A stretch of 64,000 nucleotides of DNA. It comes from Caballeronia cordobensis. Lineage in GTDB: Bacteria > Pseudomonadota > Gammaproteobacteria > Burkholderiales > Burkholderiaceae. Each line of letters begins with the position of its first letter. Within the stretch, counting starts at the first letter, position 1. Position numbers and translations under genes: made by a program. Positions 43,772-50,439 of this stretch are shown here, one piece after another. The notes beneath the pieces are model-generated. The model saw nothing but the letters and a program-made list of their open reading frames with translations. It made no database searches and had not been told where the DNA came from. The stretch covers positions 169,879 to 233,878 of the forward strand of contig NZ_FCNY02000011.1 of assembly GCF_001544575.2 (NCBI RefSeq). Reading direction: 5' to 3'.

Positions 43772-44029
43772 ATGTTGAAGATCGAAAACCTGGCAGTCAG
43801 CAAAGAACTCGGCCGTGCGGAAATGGGCGCTATCGTCGGCGGCTCGAGCATCTTCCAGAACAACGGCGTCAACGCCAACGTCAACGGCGGCTTCTCGTTC
43901 GCCAGCCCGCAAACCAACGTCGCTCCCGTGACGCAAGTCGATGCCTCGCAACACACCGACGTCGATGTGAAGAACATCACGAAGTCGCTTGCAACGGTCG
44001 GCAGCCTGCTCGGCGGCGTGGCCCTCTGA
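43772..44029 (+). CDS. Double-glycine leader peptide 6
   Basis: An 85-residue second peptide of the duplicated unit. It has the ELGRAEMGAIVGG leader, SSIFQNNGVNANVNGG, and the LLGGVAL end. It is the counterpart of peptide 3 with two substitutions. AGGAG precedes ATG 43772. Confidence 0.85.
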   Translation: MLKIENLAVSKELGRAEMGAIVGGSSIFQNNGVNANVNGGFSFASPQTNVAPVTQVDASQHTDVDVKNITKSLATVGSLLGGVAL

Positions 44030-44075
44030 TCACCCGTTCACTCAAACATTCATCGAACCACTCAGGAGACTCATC

Positions 44076-44333
44076 ATGTTGAAGATCGAAAACCTGGCAG
44101 TCAGCAAAGAACTCGGCCGCGCTGAAATGGGCGCTATCGTCGGCGGATCGAGCATCTTCCAGAACAACGGCGTCAACGCCAACTACAACGGCGGCTTCTC
44201 GTTCGCCAGCCCGCAGACCAACGTCGCGCCGGTGACGCAAGTCGATGCCTCGACGCACACGAACGTCGATCTCACGAACGTCACGAAGTCGCTCGCATCC
44301 GTCGGCAGCCTGATCGAAGGCGCGAAGCTGTAA
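44076..44333 (+). CDS. Double-glycine leader peptide 7 (C-terminal variant)
   Basis: An 85-residue third peptide of the duplicated unit and counterpart of peptide 4, with the second-type ending THTNVDLTNVTKSL and SLIEGAKL. It carries NANYNGG in place of NANVNGG, the form that also occurs in peptides 9 and 10. Confidence 0.85.
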   Translation: MLKIENLAVSKELGRAEMGAIVGGSSIFQNNGVNANYNGGFSFASPQTNVAPVTQVDASTHTNVDLTNVTKSLASVGSLIEGAKL

Positions 44334-44346
44334 GCGCATCCTCGAA

Positions 44347-44384
44347 GGCAGAAGGAGCCGCTGCGGCGGTTCCTTCTGCCTTTT
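44347..44384 (+). terminator. Rho-independent terminator after peptide 7
   Basis: It is the same stem as at 43068, followed by TTTT. It separates unit 5-7 from the activator region of the last unit. Confidence 0.88.
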
Positions 44385-44506
44385 CCAATTCCTGAAGTTC
44401 TTTTCGGCCGAGCGCGTCGCGTCTCGGCTTTTTGTCGTTGCCTTTTCGACTCGGCCCGCATCGGAAGCGATGCGTCTGCGCCAGCTTCAAATCTCCCTAT
44501 AGCCGC

Positions 44507-44557
44507 TGTTCGCGACACACCGACAGGTTTCGGGATTCTGTTTTCTTTCCACCAACT
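44507..44557 (+). promoter_or_regulatory. Paired activator sites upstream of peptide unit 8-11
   Basis: TGTTCGCGACACACCGACA at 44507-44525 and TGTTTTCTTTCCACCAACT at 44539-44557 are again 32 bp apart; the first is centred 153 bp before the GG of the promoter at 44668. Confidence 0.7.
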
Positions 44558-44667
44558 TCTCGAATCCTACTGACGGCCTTCAGAACAGCGAACAAGTGCA
44601 ATTCATGACCAAACATTCACGCTTATTCAATAACTTAGATGTACCGAACAGACCCTCTAGTACCCAC

Positions 44668-44683
44668 TGGCACGCCCCTCGCA
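44668..44683 (+). promoter_or_regulatory. Sigma-54 promoter of peptide genes 8-11
   Basis: TGGCACGCCCCTCGCA is identical to the promoter of unit 5-7, with GG-N10-GC spacing, and lies 67 bases before ATG 44751. Confidence 0.82.
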
Positions 44684-44750
44684 TATGTAGCTGCGAGCGC
44701 AACGATTAATGCTCTCAACCAACCCACCCAAGTATCCAAGGAGAACCATC

Positions 44751-45005
44751 ATGTTGAAGATCGAAAACCTCGCAGTCAGCAAAGAACTCTGCCGCGCTGA
44801 AATGGGCGCCATCGCCGGCGGCAGCATCTTCCAGAACAACGGCATCAACGCCAACGTCAACGGCGGCTTCTCGTTCGCCAGCCCGCAGACCAACATCGCT
44901 CCCGTCACGCAAGTCGATGCCTCGACGCATACCGATGTCGATGTGAAGAACATCACCAAGTCGCTCGCATCCGTCGGCAGCCTGCTCGGCGGCGTGGCCC
45001 TCTAA
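44751..45005 (+). CDS. Double-glycine leader peptide 8 (84-residue variant)
   Basis: First peptide of the last unit. It is one residue shorter: the leader ends MGAIAGG and the core begins directly SIFQNNGINANVNGG, lacking the residue that follows GG in all other copies. C14 in the leader (ELCRAEM) is the only cysteine in the family. The ending is LLGGVAL. AGGAG precedes ATG. The variation in leader and cut site may alter export. Confidence 0.84.
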   Translation: MLKIENLAVSKELCRAEMGAIAGGSIFQNNGINANVNGGFSFASPQTNIAPVTQVDASTHTDVDVKNITKSLASVGSLLGGVAL

Positions 45006-45047
45006 TCGCTCAATCATCATTCAGTCAAACCATTCAGGAGAAACATC

Positions 45048-45305
45048 ATGTTGAAGATCGAAAACCTGGCAGTCAGCAAAGAACTCGGCCGTGCGGAAAT
45101 GGGCGCTATCGTCGGCGGCGCGAGCATCTTCCAGAACAACGGCATCAACGCCAACTACAACGGCGGCTTCTCGTTCGCGAGCCCGCAAACGAACATCGCT
45201 CCCGTGACGCAAGTCGATGCCTCGCAACACACCGACGTCGATGTGAAGAACATCACCAAGTCGCTCGCATCGGTCGGCAGCCTGCTCGAAGGCGTGAAGC
45301 TCTAA
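45048..45305 (+). CDS. Double-glycine leader peptide 9
   Basis: An 85-residue peptide with ELGRAEMGAIVGG leader, core ASIFQNNGINANYNGG, and a hybrid ending QHTDVDVKNITKSL plus SLLEGVKL. AGGAG precedes ATG 45048. It is 42 bases after peptide 8. Confidence 0.85.
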   Translation: MLKIENLAVSKELGRAEMGAIVGGASIFQNNGINANYNGGFSFASPQTNIAPVTQVDASQHTDVDVKNITKSLASVGSLLEGVKL

Positions 45306-45347
45306 TCACTCAATCACCATCCAGTCAAACCATTCAGGAGAAACATC

Positions 45348-45605
45348 ATGTTGAAGATCGAAAACCTGGCAGTCAGCAAAGAACTCGGCCGCGCTGAAAT
45401 GGGCGCCATCGTCGGCGGCTCGAGCATCTTCCAGAACAACGGCATCAACGCCAACTACAACGGCGGCTTCTCGTTCGCGAGCCCGCAGACCAACGTCGCA
45501 CCCGTGACGCAAGTCGATGCCTCGCAACACACCGATGTCGATGTGAAGAACATCACCAAGTCGCTCGCATCGGTCGGCAGCCTGCTCGAAGGCGTGAAGC
45601 TCTGA
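45348..45605 (+). CDS. Double-glycine leader peptide 10
   Basis: An 85-residue peptide nearly identical to peptide 9, with S25 for A25 and TNVAP for TNIAP. It has the same 42-base spacer and AGGAG site. It likely arose by local duplication of peptide 9. Confidence 0.85.
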   Translation: MLKIENLAVSKELGRAEMGAIVGGSSIFQNNGINANYNGGFSFASPQTNVAPVTQVDASQHTDVDVKNITKSLASVGSLLEGVKL

Positions 45606-45647
45606 TCGCTCAAACACCAGTCACTCACACCATTCAGGAGAAACACC

Positions 45648-45905
45648 ATGTTGAAGATCGAAAACCTGGCAGTCAGCAAAGAACTCGGCCGCGCTGAAAT
45701 GGGCGCCATCGTCGGCGGCGCGAGCATCTTCCAGAACAACGGCATCAACGCCAACTCTGTGACCGGCTTCTCGTTCGCCAGCCCGCAGATCAACGTCGCG
45801 CCGGTAACTCAGGTCGATGCATCGTCGTACACGAAGGTCGATCTGACGAACGTCACGAAGTCGATCGACGCCATCGGCAGCCTGCTGCACGGCGTGAAGG
45901 CGTAA
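45648..45905 (+). CDS. Double-glycine leader peptide 11 (diverged last copy)
   Basis: The last peptide of the array, 85 residues. The leader is unchanged, but the core diverges: NANSVTGFSFASPQINVAP, then SSYTKVDLTNVTKSIDAIG and SLLHGVKA. The tail is of the second type seen in peptides 4 and 7. A stem-loop follows. Leader conservation with core divergence is typical of exported peptide families. Confidence 0.84.
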   Translation: MLKIENLAVSKELGRAEMGAIVGGASIFQNNGINANSVTGFSFASPQINVAPVTQVDASSYTKVDLTNVTKSIDAIGSLLHGVKA

Positions 45906-45920
45906 GGCATCACCGGCGAC

Positions 45921-45951
45921 AGGAGAAGGAACGACTGCGCTTCCTTCTCCT
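45921..45951 (+). terminator. Stem-loop after the peptide array
   Basis: AGGAGAAGGA and TCCTTCTCCT are perfect ten-base arms around an 11-base loop, 15 bases after the last stop. No T-run follows, so termination efficiency is uncertain. Confidence 0.6.
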
Positions 45952-46044
45952 CTCGCGCTTCACCGCAGCGGCCGGCCTGCTCGTCCGCGCATCAAATTCC
46001 CTCCACGGTTATCATCGGTTTCCCTCTAGTCCGAGCGTGAAGCC

Positions 46045-46746
46045 ATGAGCACTCTCCCTTATCGCAACGCACTGATCATCGGCGCCGGGCCCGGCATCAG
46101 CGGCTCTCTCACGCGGCGTCTGCGCGCGGAAAACATTCCGGTGGTCATCGCGGCGCGCAACGTCGACAAGCTGTCGGCGCTCGTCGACGAAACAGGCGCG
46201 ATCGCGCTGCCCGTCGACGCCGCCGATGCCGCCGAAATGGAAACGCTCTTCGCCGAAACCGAAGCGCGCATCGGCGCGCCGGAAGTCGTCATCTATAACG
46301 CGAGCGGACGCGTGCGCGGGCCGATCGCGGAACTCGATGCGGCGCAGGTCGAGCAGGCCGTCGCCGTCACCGCGCTCGGCGCGTTCCATGCGGTGCAGCA
46401 AGCGGCGCGACGCATGATTCCGAAGGCTCACGGCGCGATCCTGCTGACCGGCGCGACCGCGGGCGTCAAAGGGTTCGCGCTCTCCGCGCCCTTCGCGATG
46501 GGCAAGTTCGCGTTGCGCGGGCTCGCGCAGAGCGCCGCGCGCGAACTGACGCCGAAGGGCATTCACGTCGCGCACTTCGTCATCGATGGCGGCGTGCGCT
46601 CCGATCAGCGCGCCGATCCGCCGGACGCGCCCGACAGCACGCTCGATCCCGATGCCATCGCGCAGACGTATATCGACGTCTTGCGTCAGCACCGCAGCGC
46701 GTGGGCGTGGGAAATCGAACTGCGGCCGTGGGTGGAGAAGTTCTGA
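46045..46746 (+). CDS. SDR-fold protein lacking the catalytic tyrosine
   Basis: A 233-residue Rossmann protein with a cofactor motif IIGAGPGISGSLTRRLRAEN and VIYNASG in the NNAG position. The usual YxxxK reads FAMGK and the upstream catalytic Ser region reads TGATAG, so the Ser-Tyr pair of classical SDRs is missing. It may bind nucleotide without oxidoreduction or use another mechanism. It begins 139 bases after the peptide array on the same strand; there is no sign that it belongs to it. Confidence 0.8.
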   Translation: MSTLPYRNALIIGAGPGISGSLTRRLRAENIPVVIAARNVDKLSALVDETGAIALPVDAADAAEMETLFAETEARIGAPEVVIYNASGRVRGPIAELDAAQVEQAVAVTALGAFHAVQQAARRMIPKAHGAILLTGATAGVKGFALSAPFAMGKFALRGLAQSAARELTPKGIHVAHFVIDGGVRSDQRADPPDAPDSTLDPDAIAQTYIDVLRQHRSAWAWEIELRPWVEKF

Positions 46747-46858
46747 CGCGTGGCGCGCGTGTTGGCGTAAGTGCCGCTGAAAATGTCGTTTACGCCCGTA
46801 GGCGCAACGCGCGCCGCCGTCTACAGTGGCTTCGACCCGTTCCCATGAGAGAAGCCGC

Positions 46859-47551
46859 ATGAACCCGACACCGACAGGCCTCGACCGTCCGATCTGGACC
46901 GCTTTGACGACGAGGCAGGCGCATCTGAGCCTGGGCGGCGCGCTCGCGCGGCGTTTCCATCCCGACGTGGCGCCATTTGCCGCGCTCGCATCGGACACGC
47001 CGGACGCGTGGCGCGCGCTTCACGCGCTGCTGGCGCCTCACGAACAGGTCCCGATCCTCTCGGCCGATGACGTCGAGGGCATCGATGCGTTGCAGACGAA
47101 GCGCGCCGGCACGATCCATCAGATGATCGCGCCGCAACGCTTCACGCAAACCACCGACGCGAGCGACGTGATCCGCCTGAGCGACGCCGACACCGACGAC
47201 ATGCTCGCGCTCGTGCAGCGGACCAAACCCGGCCCTTTCGGCAAGCGCACGCACGAAATGGGCGCGTACATCGGCATTCGCGAGCGCGGCGAACTGATCG
47301 CGATGGCGGGCGAGCGCATGGCCATCGACGGTCATGTCGAGATCAGCGCGGTATGCGTGGACGAGCGCTGCCGCGGGCGCGGCCTCGCCGGCCGGCTGAT
47401 GAACATTCTGCGCGAGGAGATCGGGCGGCGCGGCGAGACGCCGTTCCTGCACGTCTTCAGCCATAACGAAAGCGCGATCGCCCTGTATGAACGGCTCGGG
47501 TTCGAACTGCGTCACGCGTTCGCGCTCGTGCAGGTCAGCCACGCCGTCTGA
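46859..47551 (+). CDS. GNAT family N-acetyltransferase
   Basis: A 230-residue acetyltransferase. The C-terminal GNAT fold is clear: ISAVCVDERCRGRGLAGRL contains the acetyl-CoA R/Q-x-x-G-x-G/A loop, and FLHVFSHNESAIALYERLGFE is the usual motif B. The N-terminal half is a second, degenerate unit. The acceptor is unknown. A terminator follows 48 bases after the stop. Confidence 0.85.
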   Translation: MNPTPTGLDRPIWTALTTRQAHLSLGGALARRFHPDVAPFAALASDTPDAWRALHALLAPHEQVPILSADDVEGIDALQTKRAGTIHQMIAPQRFTQTTDASDVIRLSDADTDDMLALVQRTKPGPFGKRTHEMGAYIGIRERGELIAMAGERMAIDGHVEISAVCVDERCRGRGLAGRLMNILREEIGRRGETPFLHVFSHNESAIALYERLGFELRHAFALVQVSHAV

Positions 47552-47599
47552 GCTTCCACCGTTTAAAGACTTACAAAAAACTTCCGGGAGCGTGACTTG

Positions 47600-47640
47600 A
47601 ATCGAAGGCTTTCGCAGCGATGCGAACCTTCGATTTTTTT
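47600..47640 (+). terminator. Rho-independent terminator between GNAT gene and glyA
   Basis: AATCGAAGG pairs with CCTTCGATT and the inner TTCGCA with TGCGAA around a GCGA loop, then seven T residues follow. It lies between two rightward genes; it may simply end the GNAT transcript, or act as an attenuator if glyA starts upstream. Confidence 0.88.
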
Positions 47641-47767
47641 CGTGGCGGCTGCGCGCTGCATTCCATCGGCATGTCGCAATTCTTCTATCCGCACGCGCCG
47701 GCTTTCGATGGAATACGCAACAGGCAGGCGTCTCTCGAAGCAATTCACCTTCACACGGGTAATCACC

Positions 47768-49015
47768 ATGTTCAATCGCGCAACCAGCACCGTTGAAAAC
47801 GTCGATCCGGAACTCTGGGCGGCCATCACGGATGAAAACAAACGACAGGAAGATCACATCGAGCTGATCGCGTCGGAAAACTACACTTCGCCGGCCGTGA
47901 TGGCGGCGCAAGGTTCGCAACTCACGAACAAGTACGCGGAAGGTTATCCCGGCAAGCGTTACTACGGCGGTTGCGAATACGTGGACGTGGTCGAGCAGCT
48001 CGCGATCGATCGCATCAAGCAGATTTTCGGCGCAGAGGCCGCGAACGTGCAGCCCAATTCGGGCTCGCAGGCCAACCAGGGCGTGTTCTTCGCGATGCTG
48101 CAGCCCGGCGACACCATCATGGGCCTGAGCCTCGCGCACGGCGGCCACCTGACGCACGGCTCGCCCGTCAATATGTCGGGCAAGTGGTTCAAGGTCGTGA
48201 GCTACGGCCTGAACGAAGCCGAGGATATCGATTACGAAGCCGCCGAGCAGCTCGCCAACGAGCACAAGCCGAAGCTGATCGTCGCGGGCGCGTCGGCGTT
48301 TGCGCTGAAGATCGACTTCGAGCGTCTTTCGAAGATTGCGAAAAGCGTCGGCGCCTATCTGATGGTGGACATGGCGCACTATGCCGGCCTGATCGCGGCG
48401 GGCGTCTATCCGAACCCGGTTCCGCATGCGGACTTCGTCACCACGACGACGCACAAGAGCCTGCGCGGCCCGCGCGGCGGCGTCATCCTGATGAAGGAAG
48501 AGTACGCCAAGCAGATCAACTCGGCGATTTTCCCCGGCATTCAGGGCGGCCCGCTGATGCACGTAATCGCCGCAAAGGCCGTCGCGTTCAAGGAAGCGCA
48601 GTCGCCGGAATTCAAGGCATACCAGCAGCAAGTGGTCGATAACGCCCGCGTACTGGCCGAAACGCTGGTGAAGCGCGGCTTGCGCATCGTGTCGGGCCGC
48701 ACGGAAAGCCATGTGATGCTGGTCGATCTGCGCGCGAAGAAGATCACCGGCAAGGCCGCGGAAGCCGCGCTCGGCGCCGCGCATATCACGGTCAACAAGA
48801 ACGCCATTCCGAATGATCCTGAAAAGCCCTTCGTCACGAGCGGCGTGCGTCTCGGCTCGCCCGCGATGACCACGCGCGGCTTCGGCACGAAGGAAGCGGA
48901 GATCGTCGGCAACCTGATCGCCGATGTGCTCGAAGCGCCGGAAGACGCGGGCAATCTGGAACGCGTTCGTCAACAAGTCGCTGAACTGACGAAGCGCTTC
49001 CCCGTCTACGGCTGA
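47768..49015 (+). CDS. glyA: Serine hydroxymethyltransferase
   Basis: A 415-residue PLP enzyme that interconverts serine and glycine with tetrahydrofolate. SHMT landmarks: ELIASENYTSPAVM, NKYAEGYPGKRYYGG, VQPNSGSQANQ, AHYAGLIAAG and the PLP lysine in TTTTHKSLRGPRGG. The length is normal. ATG 47768 is the start by homology. It is not next to nrdR, unlike the usual housekeeping glyA in this group, so it may be a second copy linked to one-carbon or glycine-betaine catabolism (a GbcB-like reductase lies 1.4 kb downstream). Confidence 0.95.
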   Translation: MFNRATSTVENVDPELWAAITDENKRQEDHIELIASENYTSPAVMAAQGSQLTNKYAEGYPGKRYYGGCEYVDVVEQLAIDRIKQIFGAEAANVQPNSGSQANQGVFFAMLQPGDTIMGLSLAHGGHLTHGSPVNMSGKWFKVVSYGLNEAEDIDYEAAEQLANEHKPKLIVAGASAFALKIDFERLSKIAKSVGAYLMVDMAHYAGLIAAGVYPNPVPHADFVTTTTHKSLRGPRGGVILMKEEYAKQINSAIFPGIQGGPLMHVIAAKAVAFKEAQSPEFKAYQQQVVDNARVLAETLVKRGLRIVSGRTESHVMLVDLRAKKITGKAAEAALGAAHITVNKNAIPNDPEKPFVTSGVRLGSPAMTTRGFGTKEAEIVGNLIADVLEAPEDAGNLERVRQQVAELTKRFPVYG

Positions 49016-49036
49016 CTTTTAGCGTAGTGCCCTCCG

Positions 49037-49076
49037 ACGTCGGGCTTGCTGCGTTGCGCAGCAGGCCCGACGTTTT
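49037..49076 (+). terminator. Rho-independent terminator of glyA
   Basis: ACGTCGGGC and TGCTGCG pair with CGCAGCA and GCCCGACGT in one long stem with a two-base tip, ending in TTTT, 21 bases after the glyA stop. Confidence 0.87.
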
Positions 49077-49113
49077 CGTTTGCACGGCAAGACGCCTGCT
49101 TGACAGCCACGTC

Positions 49114-49144
49114 TAGCGTAATGGAAACTACGTCCATTATGCTA
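49114..49144. promoter_or_regulatory. Inverted repeat over the start of the XRE-cupin gene
   Basis: TAGCGTAATGGA and TCCATTATGCTA are 12-base arms with one mismatch and a seven-base spacer. The right arm contains ATG 49139, and a TTGACA stands at 49100-49105. An XRE repressor binding here would block its own promoter; autoregulation is the likely meaning. Confidence 0.7.
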
Positions 49145-49741
49145 GATATTGCCGAACCACCCGCCGAGAGTGGCATCAACGAGCGCATTGCCGAACGCGT
49201 GCGCGCGTTGCGTGCCGCGCGCGGCTACACGCTCGACGCGCTCGCGGCGCGCTGCGGCGTGAGCCGCTCGATGATCTCCATGATCGAGCGCGGCGCCGCC
49301 AGCCCGACCGCCGTCGTGCTGGACAAGCTCGCCGCCGGGCTCGGCGTGTCGCTCGCGAGCCTCTTCGGCGGCGAGCAGGAAGGCGCGCCGGCCGAACCGC
49401 TCGTGCGGCGCGGCCAGCAAGTGAAATGGCGCGATCCCGAATCCGGCTACACGCGCCGCAACCTCTCGCCGCCCGGCTGGCCCTCGCCGTTTCAACTCGT
49501 CGAAGTGGAGTTTCCCGCCGACGCGCGCGTCGCGTACGAAACCGGCCACCGCGAATCCGTCATGCATCAGCAGGTCTGGGTGATGAGCGGGCGCGTCGAT
49601 ATCGTGATCGGCGACACGCTCCACGCGCTCCAGCAAGGCGACTGCCTCGCCATGCGGCTGGACCGGCCGATCATCTTCAGCAATCCCACGTCGAAGGCCG
49701 CGCGCTATGTGCTTGCGATCGGCGACGCGCCTTCCACCTAA
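49139..49741 (+). CDS. XRE-cupin transcriptional regulator
   Basis: A 200-residue protein: N-terminal XRE helix-turn-helix (LRAARGYTLDALAARCGVSR then SMISMIERGAASPT) and a C-terminal cupin (HQQVWVMSGRVDIVIGD, LQQGDCLAMRLDRPIIFSN) that senses a small ligand. Such regulators often control amine or antibiotic-modification genes. ATG 49139 lies inside its own palindrome; ATG 49121 would add six residues. The GNAT gene begins ten bases after its stop and is the probable target. Confidence 0.88.
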   Translation: MLDIAEPPAESGINERIAERVRALRAARGYTLDALAARCGVSRSMISMIERGAASPTAVVLDKLAAGLGVSLASLFGGEQEGAPAEPLVRRGQQVKWRDPESGYTRRNLSPPGWPSPFQLVEVEFPADARVAYETGHRESVMHQQVWVMSGRVDIVIGDTLHALQQGDCLAMRLDRPIIFSNPTSKAARYVLAIGDAPST

Positions 49742-49751
49742 CGGACACTCC

Positions 49752-50300
49752 ATGACCACGACCGCATCGCACGACGACGTGCGCCTGATCGACTGCGACG
49801 AAGCCGCCCACGCGCCGGCGATCCTCGACATCCTGAACGACGCCATCGTCAACTCGACCGCGCTGTACGACTACGTGCCGCGCCCCGCCTCGGCCATGTC
49901 GGCGTGGTTCGCCGCGAAGCGCGCGGGCGGCTTTCCGGTCGTCGGCGCGGTGGACGCCACGGGCACGCTGCTGGGCTTCGCGAGCTGGGGCACGTTCCGC
50001 GCGTTTCCCGCCTACAAGTACACGGTCGAGCACAGCGTCTATGTGCATCGCGATTGCCGTGGCCGCGGGTTGGGCGAGCGCCTGTTGCGCGAACTGGTCC
50101 GGCGCGCGCGGGAGGCGCAGGTGCATGTGCTCGTCGGCTGCGTCGATGCGACGAATGCGGGCAGCATCGTCCTTCATACGCGGCTCGGATTCACGCACTC
50201 GGGCACGATCCGCGAAGCCGGATTCAAGTTCGGCCGCTGGCTCGACGCGGCCTTCTACCAGCTCAATCTGGAGACGCCCGCGGAACCGGTCGACGGCTGA
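49752..50300 (+). CDS. GNAT family N-acetyltransferase (phosphinothricin acetyltransferase-like)
   Basis: A 182-residue acetyltransferase with ILDILNDAIVNSTALYDY, the opening seen in Pat/YncA-type enzymes, SVYVHRDCRGRGLGERLL as acetyl-CoA loop, and NAGSIVLHTRLGFTHSGTIRE. Members acetylate phosphinothricin, methionine sulfoximine or related amino acids. It is co-transcribed with the XRE-cupin regulator. Confidence 0.88.
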   Translation: MTTTASHDDVRLIDCDEAAHAPAILDILNDAIVNSTALYDYVPRPASAMSAWFAAKRAGGFPVVGAVDATGTLLGFASWGTFRAFPAYKYTVEHSVYVHRDCRGRGLGERLLRELVRRAREAQVHVLVGCVDATNAGSIVLHTRLGFTHSGTIREAGFKFGRWLDAAFYQLNLETPAEPVDG

Positions 50301-50379
50301 CATAGGGGAAACCACCGAGCGGGCCGGGCGGCGGCGCTACGCATTACCTGAAGTAATCCAAGCCGGAAAATAAAGCGCG

Positions 50380-50408
50380 TTGACGCTGTTTTCGGGCGCT
50401 TCGATACT
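50380..50408 (+). promoter_or_regulatory. Sigma-70-type promoter of the GbcB-like gene
   Basis: TTGACG (50380-50385), a 17-base spacer and GATACT (50403-50408) fit -35/-10 consensus well. Transcription would begin near 50415, which supports ATG 50440 rather than the TTG at 50380 as the translation start. Confidence 0.6.
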
Positions 50409-50439
50409 GCGTTCATTCGCAAACGCACTCGTGAACGCC

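Larger units (their letters stand above)
42110..44667 (+). repeat. Tandem duplication, two units of exactly 1,279 bp
   Basis: Unit A (42110-43388) and unit B (43389-44667) each carry promoter, three peptide genes, terminator and the activator region of the following unit. All landmarks shift by exactly 1,279: promoter 42110/43389, ATGs 42189/43468, 42493/43772, 42797/44076, terminator 43068/44347, UAS 43228/44507. Differences are base substitutions only as far as I can see, so the duplication is recent. Peptides 2 and 5 are identical in sequence. Confidence 0.9.

Noticed and set aside
41461..45905. Regularly spaced repeats resembling a CRISPR array or minisatellite
   Set aside because: The repeat unit is a complete ~258-bp coding sequence with its own ribosome-binding site and stop; there are no 25-40-bp direct repeats with unique spacers.
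47552..47767. Glycine riboswitch upstream of glyA
   Set aside because: The spacer contains a plain terminator hairpin but no tandem aptamer-like folds; it is too short after the hairpin for the usual double aptamer.
46790..48976. A 728-codon open frame on the minus strand opposite the GNAT gene and glyA
   Set aside because: It is antisense to the clear glyA and GNAT coding sequences; the translation is Arg/His-rich with no domain, a common by-product of high-GC codon use.
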